A stretch of DNA of 64,000 nt. Source: Celoporthe dispersa. Lineage: Eukaryota; Ascomycota; Sordariomycetes; Diaporthales; Cryphonectriaceae. Made by a program: the position numbers and the translations under genes. The DNA is taken from positions 1,550,001 to 1,614,000 of the forward strand of contig WAID01000004.1 of the NCBI GenBank assembly GCA_016584495.1, given 5' to 3'. Below the pieces are notes generated by a model. The model saw nothing but the letters and a program-made list of their open reading frames with translations, was not told where the DNA came from and ran no database searches. Shown here piece by piece: positions 1-11,355 of this stretch (the first letter of the stretch is position 1; every line of letters starts with the position of its first letter).

Positions 1-3000
1 TAGGCACCGTTCTCGATGGGTCCTATTGCCAAAAAAAAAAAAACAATTAGATACTTTCGTACGGAAAAGATCATGGTGTGAGGAGGAGGTGATGACAATG
101 ATTACCTTTCAGCCAGCTCTTGCCTGTCCACTCCACAACACAGTTGATCTGGACCCGGGTATAGTTGTTCTCGGCCCACGAGAGACAGTACTTGGTCTTG
201 ACGCTGAAGACATTGCCGCTCGGGACGTCTGGGTTCTGTGTCGTGATCAGGACATTGACGGACTTCTCCAGGTCCATGTTCTCCAAGTTCTCCGTTATGA
301 TGCACTTGGTCTGCTTCGGGCCGATAGAGGCGTTCAGGGGCTTGATATACGTGTACGTGCGCGTCTTGCTGTCCTGTGTCAGGCCCTTCTTGTCCTCAAG
401 CTGCAGGTCTTTGCACTTTTGGTCGACCGTGAGGAATTTCGTCATCCACGCCACAGAGCCAGGCCCAAATAACGTGTCGTAGACCTTGCCCATCGGTAGT
501 GGGATAACGTCGTCGCCTGCAACCCTCTGGTAATGTGTGTCAGCATCACCGCAGTCCGTGGGTGCATGCGTGGCCGGGCCTGGGAATTCTCCACCCGCCG
601 GTGCCGCCGGTGCGTCCTTTGGCTTCTCGGGTGGGACACTGCCGTTTGTCATAACGCCTGATGACTTGCGAGTGAGCGGCTTCTCGATGGCTGACTCCAG
701 CAGGGTACCTCTGCGGCCTGGGCGGCCTCGTGGCTCTCGTGCTCCTCTTCATCCTCATCATACACGTCCTCGCCGTCATCGCTCTCGTCTTCTCCTTCTG
801 ATACCGAGGCGCTCCGGCTCTCCCCGACCGCAGATTCGGCATCGATCTTTTCGGTCTTGTCACCACCCGTGTCGTCCAGTCGCACCCCGTTAAGGGAGCT
901 CTGGAGTCCAGGGTGCCCCAGCTTCCAGATCTTGACGATCAGGTCATACGTGGAATCTCGGCTCGCAAAGCTCGCAAAAATGTGCTTCGCGTGCAGGGTG
1001 GAGATCATGAGGCCGTTCTTGAAGAGCAGCGCGGTGCTCCGCTTCTCGACCGACACGATCTCATCAAAGCTCATGACCAGGGTGGTCACCCAGCCGAGAA
1101 TGTTGCTGCTGAAGCACAGGTGTCCCTCGGAGACGTACAGCCGCCCGTGGGCCAGGATCTCACGCTGCAGGGCGCAGCTGTAATCCTCGATCAGGTAATC
1201 ATCGTCCGGAACACTCTTGAAGAGTGCGTGGAAGTCCCGGTTCCGCTTCTTGCTGGCCACCGCAAACCCGGTAAGTTTCGGTGCAAGTGACGCACCAGGC
1301 TGAGCCAGCGATGAGTTCACAGCCGACAGGGCAGCACCGATAGTATTCCCCGTGCCGCCCGTTCCACTGGTGCTCCCACGTTTCCTGTTGTTGCGGCGGC
1401 CGATTGCGCTCCTGACGCTGCCGCTCCTGTGGACACCAGAAGGCTCATCATAGACGCTGCCTGTAGGCGGTGTCTTGTCTCCGTAGTATGCCGGTGGTTC
1501 ATACGAGGTCATAGGCCGCTGCGCATCGCTGTCCCAGGGCGCATCGATGGTGGTCTTGACAGGACTGACCTCGACCGGGGCGGACTCAGACCTCGATCTG
1601 CGGTGGTCAGGATGCTCTGGAAACTTGGCCGTCGTCGGGGTCGGGGTCCGAGAGATGGGGTCGCTGATGCCCAGCTGGCTCAGGCTGAGGTCACCCATGC
1701 CTATCGTCTTGACAGCAGGTTCCTGGGATTCCATCAACGGGTTTGGTCTTGCTGCGGCGGACGGCTCGACCTCGACCTTGTCCTCCTCGGCTGTGCTGTC
1801 CTGTTGTATTTGAGCGGCAGAGGGGCCCTTGTTCTTGGGATTGCCGGGGCCCGTACTGGCGATGGTGTTGCTGAGGTTCTGGGCAGCGCTCTGGGCCGCG
1901 GAGATCACAGACGTGAAGAAGCCGCTGGTTGGCTGGTTGGTAGGAGTAGCAGCGACGCTCTCGATGGGCGTCAGCGGTGTCGACGAGATAGTGGACAGCT
2001 TGCTGGGCACCAAGCTCGACGAGCCAGACCGGGCGCGTCTCTCCGAGATCGAGCCACCACTGGTCGAGTCGGTCCCTCGGCGTATAGGATCGAACCTCGG
2101 CGAGGTAGCATGCGTCGGCGTGGGAGGGGTGTTGACGATCACCGGAGTGCCCTTGTCCGAGGCAGAGGGAGGCGTTCCCGGCGGCGTGCCGATCTCGACA
2201 GACTGGGCCCGCGACAGGCGAGTAAAACGCTCGGCAAGCCCCCTGCTTCTGCTCTGTCGTCTTCTCGGCAGCCTTCTGCTGCGGCGTGGAGGTCTCTGGC
2301 TCGGTCGAGGAGCTGCTCGCGGAAGGCTCGGGGACGGTGATCTTGAGCGCGTCGAACGACTCGGTCGATGGTTTGGAGCTCGCGGTTGCCGGACGCCTCT
2401 CTGGGCTGGAGGTATCGCTGCCCCCCGAGAGCCTCGAGAAGCTTTTTTTGGACCTGAAGACACCCTTAATGCGTCCCACAGGTGACGGCGACCTCCCGCT
2501 ACTACGAGAAGCCGGTGGCGCAAGGCCGGCCGGATTGTGCGACCCAGAAGGGTCGGATTCTGTTGGTTGCTCCGTGGTGGGTGTGTCCTGCGAGGGGCGA
2601 GAACCCTGGTAGTACTCGGCCTGGATCAGAGGAGAGTTGGTCGTGAGATAGCCGATCTGGGAGGGGTGAAGAGAGACGGCAGGCGGCCGCTCGAGGTGAC
2701 TACAACCGCCAAGGGTCAGTACGAGAATAGCTGGGCGGGCTCTGCAGAGAGGTGAGGTCGGCGGTGGCGGCTCTCGGGCGGAGCGACGAGTGCGAGCTGG
2801 CAGGGGGAGCTTCTGTCCAGCAGCGGCCACGGACGGACAAAATAGGTACAGAAATCCCAGAGCCAAGAAGAGGTGAGAAAGTGATGTGGTGCACTAAGGG
2901 CTCTGAGGTGTGAAGAAGAAAACACAGTGAGACAGCACATGCGAGGAGGATTGACAACCTTGAGGCCAGCTGAAGTAAGACGTGGACGATGGCTGCAGTT

Positions 3001-3874
3001 GGCCGTGTGTAATAGTGGTGTGGGTATTGTAGGTGGGTATGTGTGTGTGGAGGAGGAGGAGGAGGAGGGGAGGGGAGGGGGGGGGCGTAAGGTAAGGATC
3101 GAGGGTAGTAATCTTGTGGAGGAGGGTTTGAAGGGACCTCGTTTCCAAACTACTATTACGGTACCATGGCAGCCATTGTGCCAGGCTCGTCAGGGGGGGG
3201 GGATGATTAATGAGGGGACGAGCGGGTGTGTGATAAGACGCTAGGGAGTAACCTCGCAGTGCCGCAGGTCCCTGACAGCTCGAGTCCCTTTCGTCTCGCT
3301 GTGTGGGGAGGATGTGGACTGGAGAGATTGAACTGGGGGGTTGTCCTCAGCGAGCATATGCCAACCGAGATGGAAAGTCCGTATGAGGGTAGATAGCTGG
3401 ACACCAATGGGAGGGATTGGGATCGACGCGGGAGGAGGCTCCGCCTGCAAGACGCCGGTGTGCTGGCCCGACCCAGACTGGCGAGTCGTATATGGGGACA
3501 GGGGAAGATCTGATATAATAAAACCACACGCGCGCACCCCCCCAAAAAAGAGGGTATATATAATATCAGGCGCATGTCTGAGCGCTGAGAGCAGGGCCAA
3601 CTTACGGCTCAATAATATCCTCCGAGTCGTAGGAGGCCAGACTCGTCGACTCTCCATCACCATCAACCAGAGGAGGAGGAGGGTGGACGAGGATGGATTT
3701 GTCGTTGTGGTTGTCGTCGCTATCGGGATAGGACAGAGGCTGAGATGGGTGATATGACGAAAGGCTGGTGATGTCGTCGCTGGCGAGGCTGCTGGTGCCG
3801 TCTATAGACCCTTTTCTGGAGCGCCGTATCGACCTGGACCTGGCCAGAAGCTTTCCCAGCGTCGTATCCGCCAT
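1..3874 (-). CDS. GRAM/VASt domain protein, Lam/Ysp2-like sterol transfer family (partial, 3' end off window)
   Basis: Family members sit at ER-plasma membrane contacts and move sterols. A GRAM domain lies at about 1220-940: after a Lys/Arg-rich lead, the frame reads FHALFKSVPDDDYLIEDYSC through FSSNILGWVT to IVKIW. A VASt (StART-like) domain starts in the next exon (about 540-106), with VYDTLFGPGSVAWMTKFL and TRVQINCVVEW. Introns inferred: 663-707 (AAG acceptor) and 23-105; the second joins WLK to GPIENGA, as the family expects. The N-terminal part is low-complexity Ser/Pro/Thr. I place the start at 3874 (MADTTLGKLLAR), with exon 1 3606-3874 ending at a GTAAGT donor and joined in frame to an acceptor at 2700. 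That intron would be 906 nt, unusually long, so the 5' end is the weakest part. The frame breaks in the C5 run at 2239-2243; removing one base restores it. The C-terminal membrane segment lies outside the window. Confidence 0.75.
2700..3605 (-). other. Proposed long first intron of the GRAM gene
   Basis: On the minus strand the donor GTAAGT follows GAGCC at 3605, and the acceptor TTGTAG ends at 2700. The join keeps frame and gives ...EDIIEP-HLERPP.... The stretch holds a GGA-rich microsatellite (about 3048-3085) and no convincing exon. It could hide a small 5' exon, or the transcript could start inside it. Confidence 0.4.
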
Positions 3875-5279
3875 GATGCGTGCGCGATCCGGACCAGACG
3901 CAGGCTGTTGGTTCCAGGTTGTGACGGGACGACAGACGACCTCCGCTGAGGCGGTTTCTGCTCAGCTCCCGCCGGAGCTGCTTTGGGCATGAACCGATCG
4001 GTGAAAAAGGCCTCGTACAGACAGACACGACACGACGGGCAGGTGACTGGCTGAGGGTGACGGTGATGCTGACAATCTGACAACCTCGGCCGGGTCGGGA
4101 ACCTGGTGGGGTCCGAATGAACGCTGAGCTCAAGGATCAGGGACAGTTCCAAGGTCGATCAGATCGAGCCGCGGGGCAAGGTCATGATGGCATTTGCTTG
4201 TCCTTGTCCTTGTCCTTGACGCCCTTGGTAAGGTACCTCGAACGCTCCAATACCGAGAGGCGCCACCAGCATACCAGGTCTGGAAATAACAAAACTGTCT
4301 GGACAAGGCGAGGAGGAGCCAACAAGACAAATAAATGGTCGGCAGGGTCGATGAGGGGGGGTGCAGGCGCAGGTGGCTTTTTAGGAATGTGCCATAGGCG
4401 GTATCGCGTCTGTGCCTGTAACCTCCAGAGTACGGAGGCTTTACCCCGGATCGACGACTATGTGATGAATTGCGTATAGTCGGCGCCCTTGATCCAGGCA
4501 CCTGGAACCATGACCAACCTGGCTGTCACTGCCCCTTGCAGCTCCTCTCATGTGTACCTGCCTCCATCAAGCTGCTGCTATGCGTGTACTCCATAACCAA
4601 CTACTGCATTCCTTAGAGACTCCCTTCATCAAGGCACTACGTACACTGCAGCGTGCACAGCAGAAGCCATGGGAGAATCAAGCCGAGCAGCGTGGAACAA
4701 GGCGCTGCCGGCTTCTCTCTGTCCTGATGACGCCCGTTTCGCGTCATCTCAAGCTGTTAGGGCCCTGAGGCCTGGCCAGTAGGCACCCTCTGATAGGCTT
4801 GCGTGGTGTGCTCGAGCTGTCCCTGTGACACGCTATACAGAGAAACCTTGGCAGTACGGAGCTGCCGCGCCTTGGCCAGGCCCGCTCCAGCGTACACACC
4901 ATGTACCGCTGGTGATGGCAGCGTTACCGCTGTGGCTTAGCGCTTCTCTGCCGGTCCCTTGCAAGAACTTAACTTCAGCGCAACCTTGCCAAATACCCCG
5001 GCCGCAGCGCAGAGGCTCAACATCCCACGCCGACCTTACACCGCAGGGCATCGCCAGGCTGGAGCTATCGTGCCAGGACAACATCACGCGCAGCAAGGCT
5101 TTGCCCTGTGCACCAGGATCTCTTGCGCACACAGGCTATACTCTTTGCCCTTCCTAGAGGAGGCCGGCCGGCCCTGAAGCACACGCGACCTCCATCAAAG
5201 ACGCCAGGGCTGCAGATGCGATGTGCAGGTCACCCCTTAGCCGTCCGCCTACCACCACCTGCACCGGCTGAGGGCCATC
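3875..5279. other. Divergent intergenic region, GRAM gene / MIT gene
   Basis: About 1.4 kb between two divergently transcribed genes, so it should hold both promoters. No open frame here has family motifs. I see no convincing TATA or repeat structure. Confidence 0.5.
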
Positions 5280-6890
5280 ATGAATACCTCCTCCCTGATC
5301 AAGGTACGCTGCAGGATACCTGCTACCGCCATATGACACTCGATGCTGACGGTATCCCGCCAGGCGCATGACCATGCGAAAGCCGCCTCGGACGCCACCC
5401 AGACAGCCAACTCCACCGTAGCCATCAACGAGCACACCCTCGCGGCCGGCGAGTTCTCCAACGCCGCCAAGGTCACATCCAGCATCGAGGCCCTGAGGAC
5501 TCTGAGGCTCCTCGAGCAGCACCACCAGAAGCTCTCCGAGCTGATCAAGTTCTCCGTCGAGCACCCGGCAGAACACGCCGTCGCGGAGAAGGATGTGGCC
5601 GAGGCCGGGGAGAAGGCTGTTGTTGGTGCGCAGACAGGCGATCCTGACACACAGTCGGATGCAGCCTCCGGCGCAACGTCCAAGCCGCCTGCAGCTGTGC
5701 CAGGCCTGACCGCACAGCGTCGCTACCCCCATCCCGAGAGCTGTCCTCGTCGATCGCCAGCAACCTCGCTTCCGCCAGGGGGCATCCGCGGCTCGAGACA
5801 CCGCGCACAGCCCGCCGCACCGAGTGTCTCCAATGACCAAGCCCCTGGCAATCTGGATGGCGCGGCCAGGAAGGACGGCTCGAGGACAAGAATGCAGCAC
5901 ATGCTTGATGCCAAGGGCGGGAAGCCAAAACCAAGCTGGGTTCCTCCTCCACAGCCCTCCTCGGCGCAGGGCTCGCGCCCGGCTTCCATCGACGAGGGAG
6001 CCGAAGACGAGCCTATGACCACCTCAGGCGTCACAGAGGAGGGCTTCTCGCGCTTCTACAGCACGTTTGGCAACATCATCAACCGCCTCTCAGCTCCCCT
6101 GGCTTTTGCTGGCCTGCCCCTAATCACCGAGGAATCGGGCACCCCAGAAAGCGCTGTTCCGGAACCGACCCCGCAGGCGAGAGGCAGGGCCAAGTCCTTC
6201 CGGGACCCCAGTGAAGACCCGGATCTGTCCCGGATTTATTCCAAGGCCGCTCTGAGGGCTGTGTATCGAGATGGCCACTCGGGCAACGACTCCTTCTACG
6301 TCGTGCCCACGAGCGGCCACACCCTCTCGTATGCCAACATACTGAATTTCGACCAGAAGGAGAAGAGACGTGCCATGGCCGCCTCTGTGCACGGTGGGAC
6401 TGCCGATACGCATGACGACCCGGACGAGGAAGACTTTGTCGACGCCAGAGAGTCACAGATGGCCTTGTCTCCGAGTACGAAGCGCCGTGTCGGGAAGAGC
6501 CAGACGGAGAGGGAGCTCTTCAACGTCATCGAGGAGCTCAACACCGAGAACCAGAGCCTGAAAGGCATGCTCGACAAGGTCACCAAGCGCCTACACGCGT
6601 TTGAGGCGAGCGCTCAGCATTCCCGGCTTGCCATGGTGGACAGTATGCGCCTTGCCCAGCCGGGGTCTCCAATGTCGCAGAGCGGAGGCGCGCAGGCTAC
6701 GGACGAGGCCCTGCGGAGGAGAAACCGCGAGCTAGAAGAGGAGCTGGCCGCGGCCAGCAAGCAGTTTGACACCCTCGAGAGGGACAACAAACATCTCAAG
6801 CGGACGGTTGACAAGTATCGGGAGAAGTGGGAAGCCCTCAAGGCCGGGGCCAAGGCTCGAAGGGAAGCTTCTCACTCGGCCGACACTTAG
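5280..6890 (+). CDS. MIT-domain plus coiled-coil protein, Atg38/NRBF2-like
   Basis: Exons 5280-5303 and 5364-6890. The 60-nt intron has a GTACGC donor, a TGCTGAC branch and a CAG acceptor, and it joins MNTSSLIK to AHDHAKAAS. About 516 aa once two compensating frame breaks are allowed. Residues 8-75 look like an MIT helical bundle (INEHTLAAGEF, EALRTLRLLEQHHQKL). The middle is disordered. The C-terminal third contains strong heptads (ERELFNVIEELNTENQSLK; LRRRNRELEEELAAASKQFD). This layout matches yeast Atg38 and animal NRBF2, which bridge the autophagy-specific PI3-kinase complex I; the assignment rests on architecture, not on a diagnostic motif. Between 5726-5730 (C5, one base short) and 5778-5782 (G5, one base over) the sensible reading is in another frame, spelling SRELSSSIASNLASARG. 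Confidence 0.6.
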
Positions 6891-7722
6891 GTTTTGTTCA
6901 CATGACTGCAGGTGTAAGTCAATGCTGCGATAGTTGGATCAAGCTATGCTACCTTCTTTATGAGCCTCATCTGGTGACCTCAAAACGAAATGTGACTTGA
7001 TGTGTCGTCCATGCTTTGTGTCGAAAACACTGCTCAAGAATCGCCAGGTGTGATTTGCAGCTCAGCCCAGTGGTTGTTTTTGTCGCCCGGATCTGTCAAC
7101 ATTCTGCTGCACTATTGCTCAGCACGTTCTTGAAAGGCTTCGAGGGCTGCCAAAAAAAAATCCTCAAGACTTGCAGAGGCCGACCTTGTTGCTTTCACCT
7201 CTTGAAGAACCCATCTCGGCTGGTCTCAACGGACGCATGCTGTACAAGGCAACGTACCACCGCCTTTTATCGTCACCGTCACGGACGAAGCAGCGCTTGA
7301 AGCGATCGAGCGAAGTACCCACGTCAACGAGTGGCAGCAGGAACTGTTTATCGCGCCTTACTCCCAACGTATCGTGCCCTCGCGGCTTCCTCAATAACAC
7401 AACAACAACAACCACAAAAAAAAAGATCTACTCGTATCCCTTTTCGCAGCACACTCGATAAGGCCGGAGCCTAGATCGAGAGATCTCGCGCAGCCTGGAA
7501 CACAAACATCCTGAAGCTGGTCTACAAACGTGTACCACGCACGACTCTGCAAGCTCTTCAGGCGGTGGCTACCCTTTTCGATACCTACGAGATCTGGCTC
7601 GCCTCCCTTGAAGGCGTCAGCGACTTCTCTGAGGCTCTTGCAAGGACCCCGTTAGCCTGATCCCACGAGCTGTAAGGGGCTGGCGTCTTCCACTGGGAAG
7701 CTTGCCTCTAGCTGAAGACAAC
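6891..7722. other. Intergenic / probable 5' leader of the K/Q-rich protein gene
   Basis: About 830 nt between two genes on the same strand. It contains short A runs and a CAACAACAACAAC stretch near 7400. No supported coding exon was seen. Confidence 0.4.
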
Positions 7723-8955
7723 ATGGGCAAGAAGAAGTCGAAGAACAGCCGAGCCAAGCAGCAGACGGCGCAGAGGCGGCAGCGGGTGGAGCAGCAGCAG
7801 CAGCAGCAGCAGGCGGAGCAGAGGCAGCAGCAGGCCTTGAAGAAACAGAATCGGGCGGCCAAGAAGCAGCGACAAGCCCTGCAGAAGCAGCGTGGGCAGG
7901 TGAAGAAAGAGGACGAGGGCCAGCGGGCTCTGGTAACCAAGAAGGGGAAGAGTCGGCCTAAACGACGTGATTTTAATGCGGTCCCGAACGAAGATCAGAT
8001 ACCCCGGCAGCTAGATTATGGCACTGATCACTACACCGGGGGAACCTTCAACCCGTCGACCGTCAACAGTCGCGAGCTTGGAGACGAGGACCTTACGCTG
8101 GTAGACCCACCACCAGTCACAGAGGACGACGGCAATGAGGTGAGCAACGAAGACGACGACACTCTTGTCGAGGATGAAGCCCCCGCCAATGGCGTTGATA
8201 TCTTCATCCCGGCCTCCAGGCGTGACAAGCGAGACCGCCCGCCGCCGCCAGCGTGCACGCTCAACCTGACTCAGCCGCAGAGGAGCCTGTCAGACCTCTA
8301 TGCCGAGTATCCCGACGAGAAGCTGTCTGGGATTGACGGGGAGGTGCTGCAGTTGGCAGGCCAGGCAGCCAAGCAGATCGTCTTGGAGGCTACCTATCAC
8401 TTCCTACAGAAGTGCATCCCGGCAGCCGAGAGGGAAAATATCTGGGGCAATATCCTGAAGAAGAACGGTGATGCCTCGGATGAGGCCGTCACCTCTATCC
8501 CCGTCCCAGACGGTGTCCTCGACTTGAGGGATGGCACACGTCACCTCCACCAGCTCATGGCCAACTGCATCACCACCCTCTCTGCATCCTTCACAACTAC
8601 AGACGCTATATCCCTCCGACTCATCTTCAATCGGTGCGTCACCCTCTGCGACGCACTCGATGACCGCAACCGCAAAAGCGCCCTTGAGAAGGCCCTACAC
8701 ACCCTCGACTGGTTGATTCTTGGACTGGACGTTAAGACGACCCACGCATTTCGCAACCTGAACGAGGAACTGGACACCATTGAACGGAGGTTCTGGGTGG
8801 AATCTGGCACGGGTGCGGCTGACGAGCGAGGTCAGCTTGAGCACCGTGTCCTGCGGAAGCACAAGACATTGTGGGAGGATACAAAGGCGCCGTTGAGGAT
8901 GGAATTCCTAGAGGCTGTACAGAGGCTGGTACGGCAAGCACCGCAAGCCGAGTGA
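7723..8955 (+). CDS. Unrecognised protein with Lys/Gln-rich N terminus
   Basis: 410 aa in one exon from ATG 7723 (MGKKKSKNSRAK); the open frame reaches back to 7702, but only through TTG. I do not recognise the family. Residues 1-75 are very basic and Gln-rich, probably a long helix, and include a CAG-repeat polyglutamine tract (7791-7812). Residues 130-170 are acidic. The rest (about 180-410) looks like a folded helical domain: SLSDLYAEYPDEKLSGIDGE, QIVLEATYHFLQKCI, LRLIFNRCVTLCDALDD, LHTLDWLILGLDVKTTHAF. No signal peptide or membrane segment. The basic N terminus suggests a nuclear or nucleic-acid-associated protein, which is inference only. Confidence 0.7.
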   Translation: MGKKKSKNSRAKQQTAQRRQRVEQQQQQQQAEQRQQQALKKQNRAAKKQRQALQKQRGQVKKEDEGQRALVTKKGKSRPKRRDFNAVPNEDQIPRQLDYGTDHYTGGTFNPSTVNSRELGDEDLTLVDPPPVTEDDGNEVSNEDDDTLVEDEAPANGVDIFIPASRRDKRDRPPPPACTLNLTQPQRSLSDLYAEYPDEKLSGIDGEVLQLAGQAAKQIVLEATYHFLQKCIPAAERENIWGNILKKNGDASDEAVTSIPVPDGVLDLRDGTRHLHQLMANCITTLSASFTTTDAISLRLIFNRCVTLCDALDDRNRKSALEKALHTLDWLILGLDVKTTHAFRNLNEELDTIERRFWVESGTGAADERGQLEHRVLRKHKTLWEDTKAPLRMEFLEAVQRLVRQAPQAE

Positions 8956-10298
8956 GCACTGGCTACATGCTCGGTGGGATCATCCGCAGGGTGGGATCTG
9001 AATACTCTTATTTTTTTCTGCATACGCTAGACCGTGGTCTCGTCAGGCATAAAATCACAGTGTGGGGTCTTGGGGGCTCAGTAGCTATGAGAGGCAGAAG
9101 GGTATATTGAATCCAGAGTGAGGGTGCTACAGGAACTTTTAATTTGTCGGAATTGAAATGTCTATCGGGACAATCTTAGTACAGAACCAGACTCGCTTAG
9201 CGAGACATCAAAAGCCATCCTCAGTCCAAGTTTTACAGAAGAGAATAGAAACGACCAAAGTAATAGACTTCATCTAAACCTGATCAGAGCCCCCGAGAAT
9301 CCCTAGAAGCCGGAATGGAATTGACGTACCATACGGTGCTGCCCACTTGTCGTCCATCCGTACGTCCGTGCCCACGCCTTTATAGAAACAAAAGAGACCG
9401 GGAGGGTCTTCTCCTGGTCCCGCCGTGTTCGACAAGCAGTCCATCCTGGTGTGATATGATGACTCGCTTCCCTATCCTCCGACCGTAATCTCCAACCAAA
9501 AACATCTGGTCAACATATCCCCTTCTGTCGACCAACTTTGCATCTACAACCCCCCCCCCGCGCGCTCGTCGTGATGCGGCTCAAGGAACTACAAGCACCT
9601 CCTTGCTCGGTCGTCTCCCACGTTCACAAGGCGCTTGCAGATCGAGAAGCTGCTTGTTTGTCTTGTTCCTGTTCTTGGTATCTGCTGAGGCGGGGGGAGG
9701 GGGGGCGGTGGATATTATGCCGTCCAGGAGTCTAGACCGATCCTGACGGCCAAGGTCATTTTGTTTCTGCTCACGTCATATCAAACACCGTACGCAGGTC
9801 TCAACGAGCTAGGTTCTCTCATCGCTGGGGTCCTGGGGCTCTCGTCTGTTGGGCCAGCGTTGTTGCTCTCCATATCGATCGATCCGGTAGTTGGGAGTTC
9901 CCTTTTTTTTTTCTTTTTCTTTTTGAATAGTCTGGGAATAAGAATTGAGAATAAATGTGTGTGAGTGTAAGGTTTTGTGCGAAAGATTTTTTCCTCTTTT
10001 CCAATTGAATGAGAAATGCTGTACCCCAGGGAAGAGAAGGAAAAAAAAATCCGAGGCAAAGAAGGATTACCACCATGAAAGATAAGAACAAAAGATGATC
10101 AAAAGATGGCCATAACGCGCTGGTAGGTATAAGGCGAATTCCCTGTAAATGCGCCCATCCCATCTCATCGTTTACCGTCGTCCTGACCTTGCACCGACGT
10201 CAAAATGAACTCCCTTATACACACACCCGAGCGTACAGGACGATCGGTCCCTGAGAAAAATAACAAAATAGTACATGATTCCCGGCCCCACCAAAAGA
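8956..10298. other. Convergent intergenic region
   Basis: About 1.3 kb between the 3' ends of two convergent genes, with poly-C, poly-G and T-rich tracts. No coding signal found. Confidence 0.5.
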
Positions 10299-11355
10299 TT
10301 AGCTGGTGTTCAGGATACCAGCGTGGCATTCGGTGCCGATATTGGGCGTGGTCGGGGCAGCGGTCTGGGTGGGCTTCAGGTAACAGTTGCCCGGCGCACC
10401 GCCGACGAGAGCGGCCGTCTCATTCGTCCACAGCGGGATGAAGCTGACGGCGCCGCACGTCGTGTTGGTGTTGTTTCCGAACATGGAGGGTGTGTAGTGC
10501 GAATAGGCGGCGCAGGCGTCCATGCAGTTGTTGAGGTCGGCCGTGAAGAGGCTCATGAGCGGGCTGCCGTCGGTGTCCTTGTTGCACTGTATCGTGAAGG
10601 AGTAGTCGCCGATCACTATAGCATAGAGAGTTCAGTCATGCTTTCATAAATCTGGATGGGTTGTGTAAGTCAGAAGAGGGGGGGGGGGTTGGTGAGGTGG
10701 GCTTTGGCTGCTCACATGAGAAGGCGCTGTATGTCGTGCCTGTAACCCCGTCCGGGTCTCCAGAGCAGTTGTCGTCGAGAGACGCGAAGGAGGTGCTTGA
10801 AGACGCAGCCGACGAAGACGTAGACGCCGAGGAGGAAGACTTGGTAGTAGCCGTCGCCCCCGCCAGAGCCGCCACGAGCGAGGCATTCAGCCGGTCCGCC
10901 CTGTTCTGGGCCGAACTTGCCCTCGAGGCCTCGATGCCCGTCCCGGCCGCGAGCCCGACGACTGCTGCGGCCAGCAGCGCGACGAGGGTGGTGAGAAAGA
11001 AGACGACGGCCGTGCACCCGCATATCGTGCGTCCTGCTCCTGCTCCTCTCCTCTTCTCGAGGCCGCCTGCGTCGCTCATGGGTGCTGCTGCTGCTGATGG
11101 GGCGCCGACCAGCTGGGAGTGATATGTCTGTGGGGTGGTATGGTGGCTTGTGGGATAGGCAGAGTTGGGGGCACTGTGTTGTGAGATGTATGAGGCATAT
11201 GAACCCTCTGGTTTGGGCGGTGGTGCAGGTGGGTTCTGAGGGTAGTGACTGTACTGGTTGTATTGCTGCTGCTGACCGTTGGAGAGTGCCTCCGGGTAGT
11301 TGTGAGGCACCAGCTCAGGAGCCTGCTGGGCGTGGTGATCTGCCTTTGGATCCAT
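10299..11355 (-). CDS. Pro/Gln-rich type II membrane protein with apple/PAN-like extracellular domain
   Basis: Exons 10716-11355 and 10299-10615 (100-nt intron, GTGAGC donor, CTATAG acceptor), 318 aa. I start at ATG 11355 (MDPKADHH); an in-frame GTG lies three codons upstream. Residues 1-100 are Pro/Gln/Tyr-rich and have no signal peptide. A basic GLEKRRGAGAGR stop precedes one hydrophobic segment (TAVVFFLTTLVALLAAAVVG), giving N-in/C-out topology. A Ser/Thr-rich stalk (SSSSASTSSSAASSSTS) follows. The Cys-containing end (IQCNKDTDG, NNCMDACAAY, TTCGAVSF, GNCYLK, GTECHAG) resembles the apple/PAN-like modules of fungal surface proteins. The ligand is unknown, and a cell-wall sensor role is only a guess from topology. 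Confidence 0.7.
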
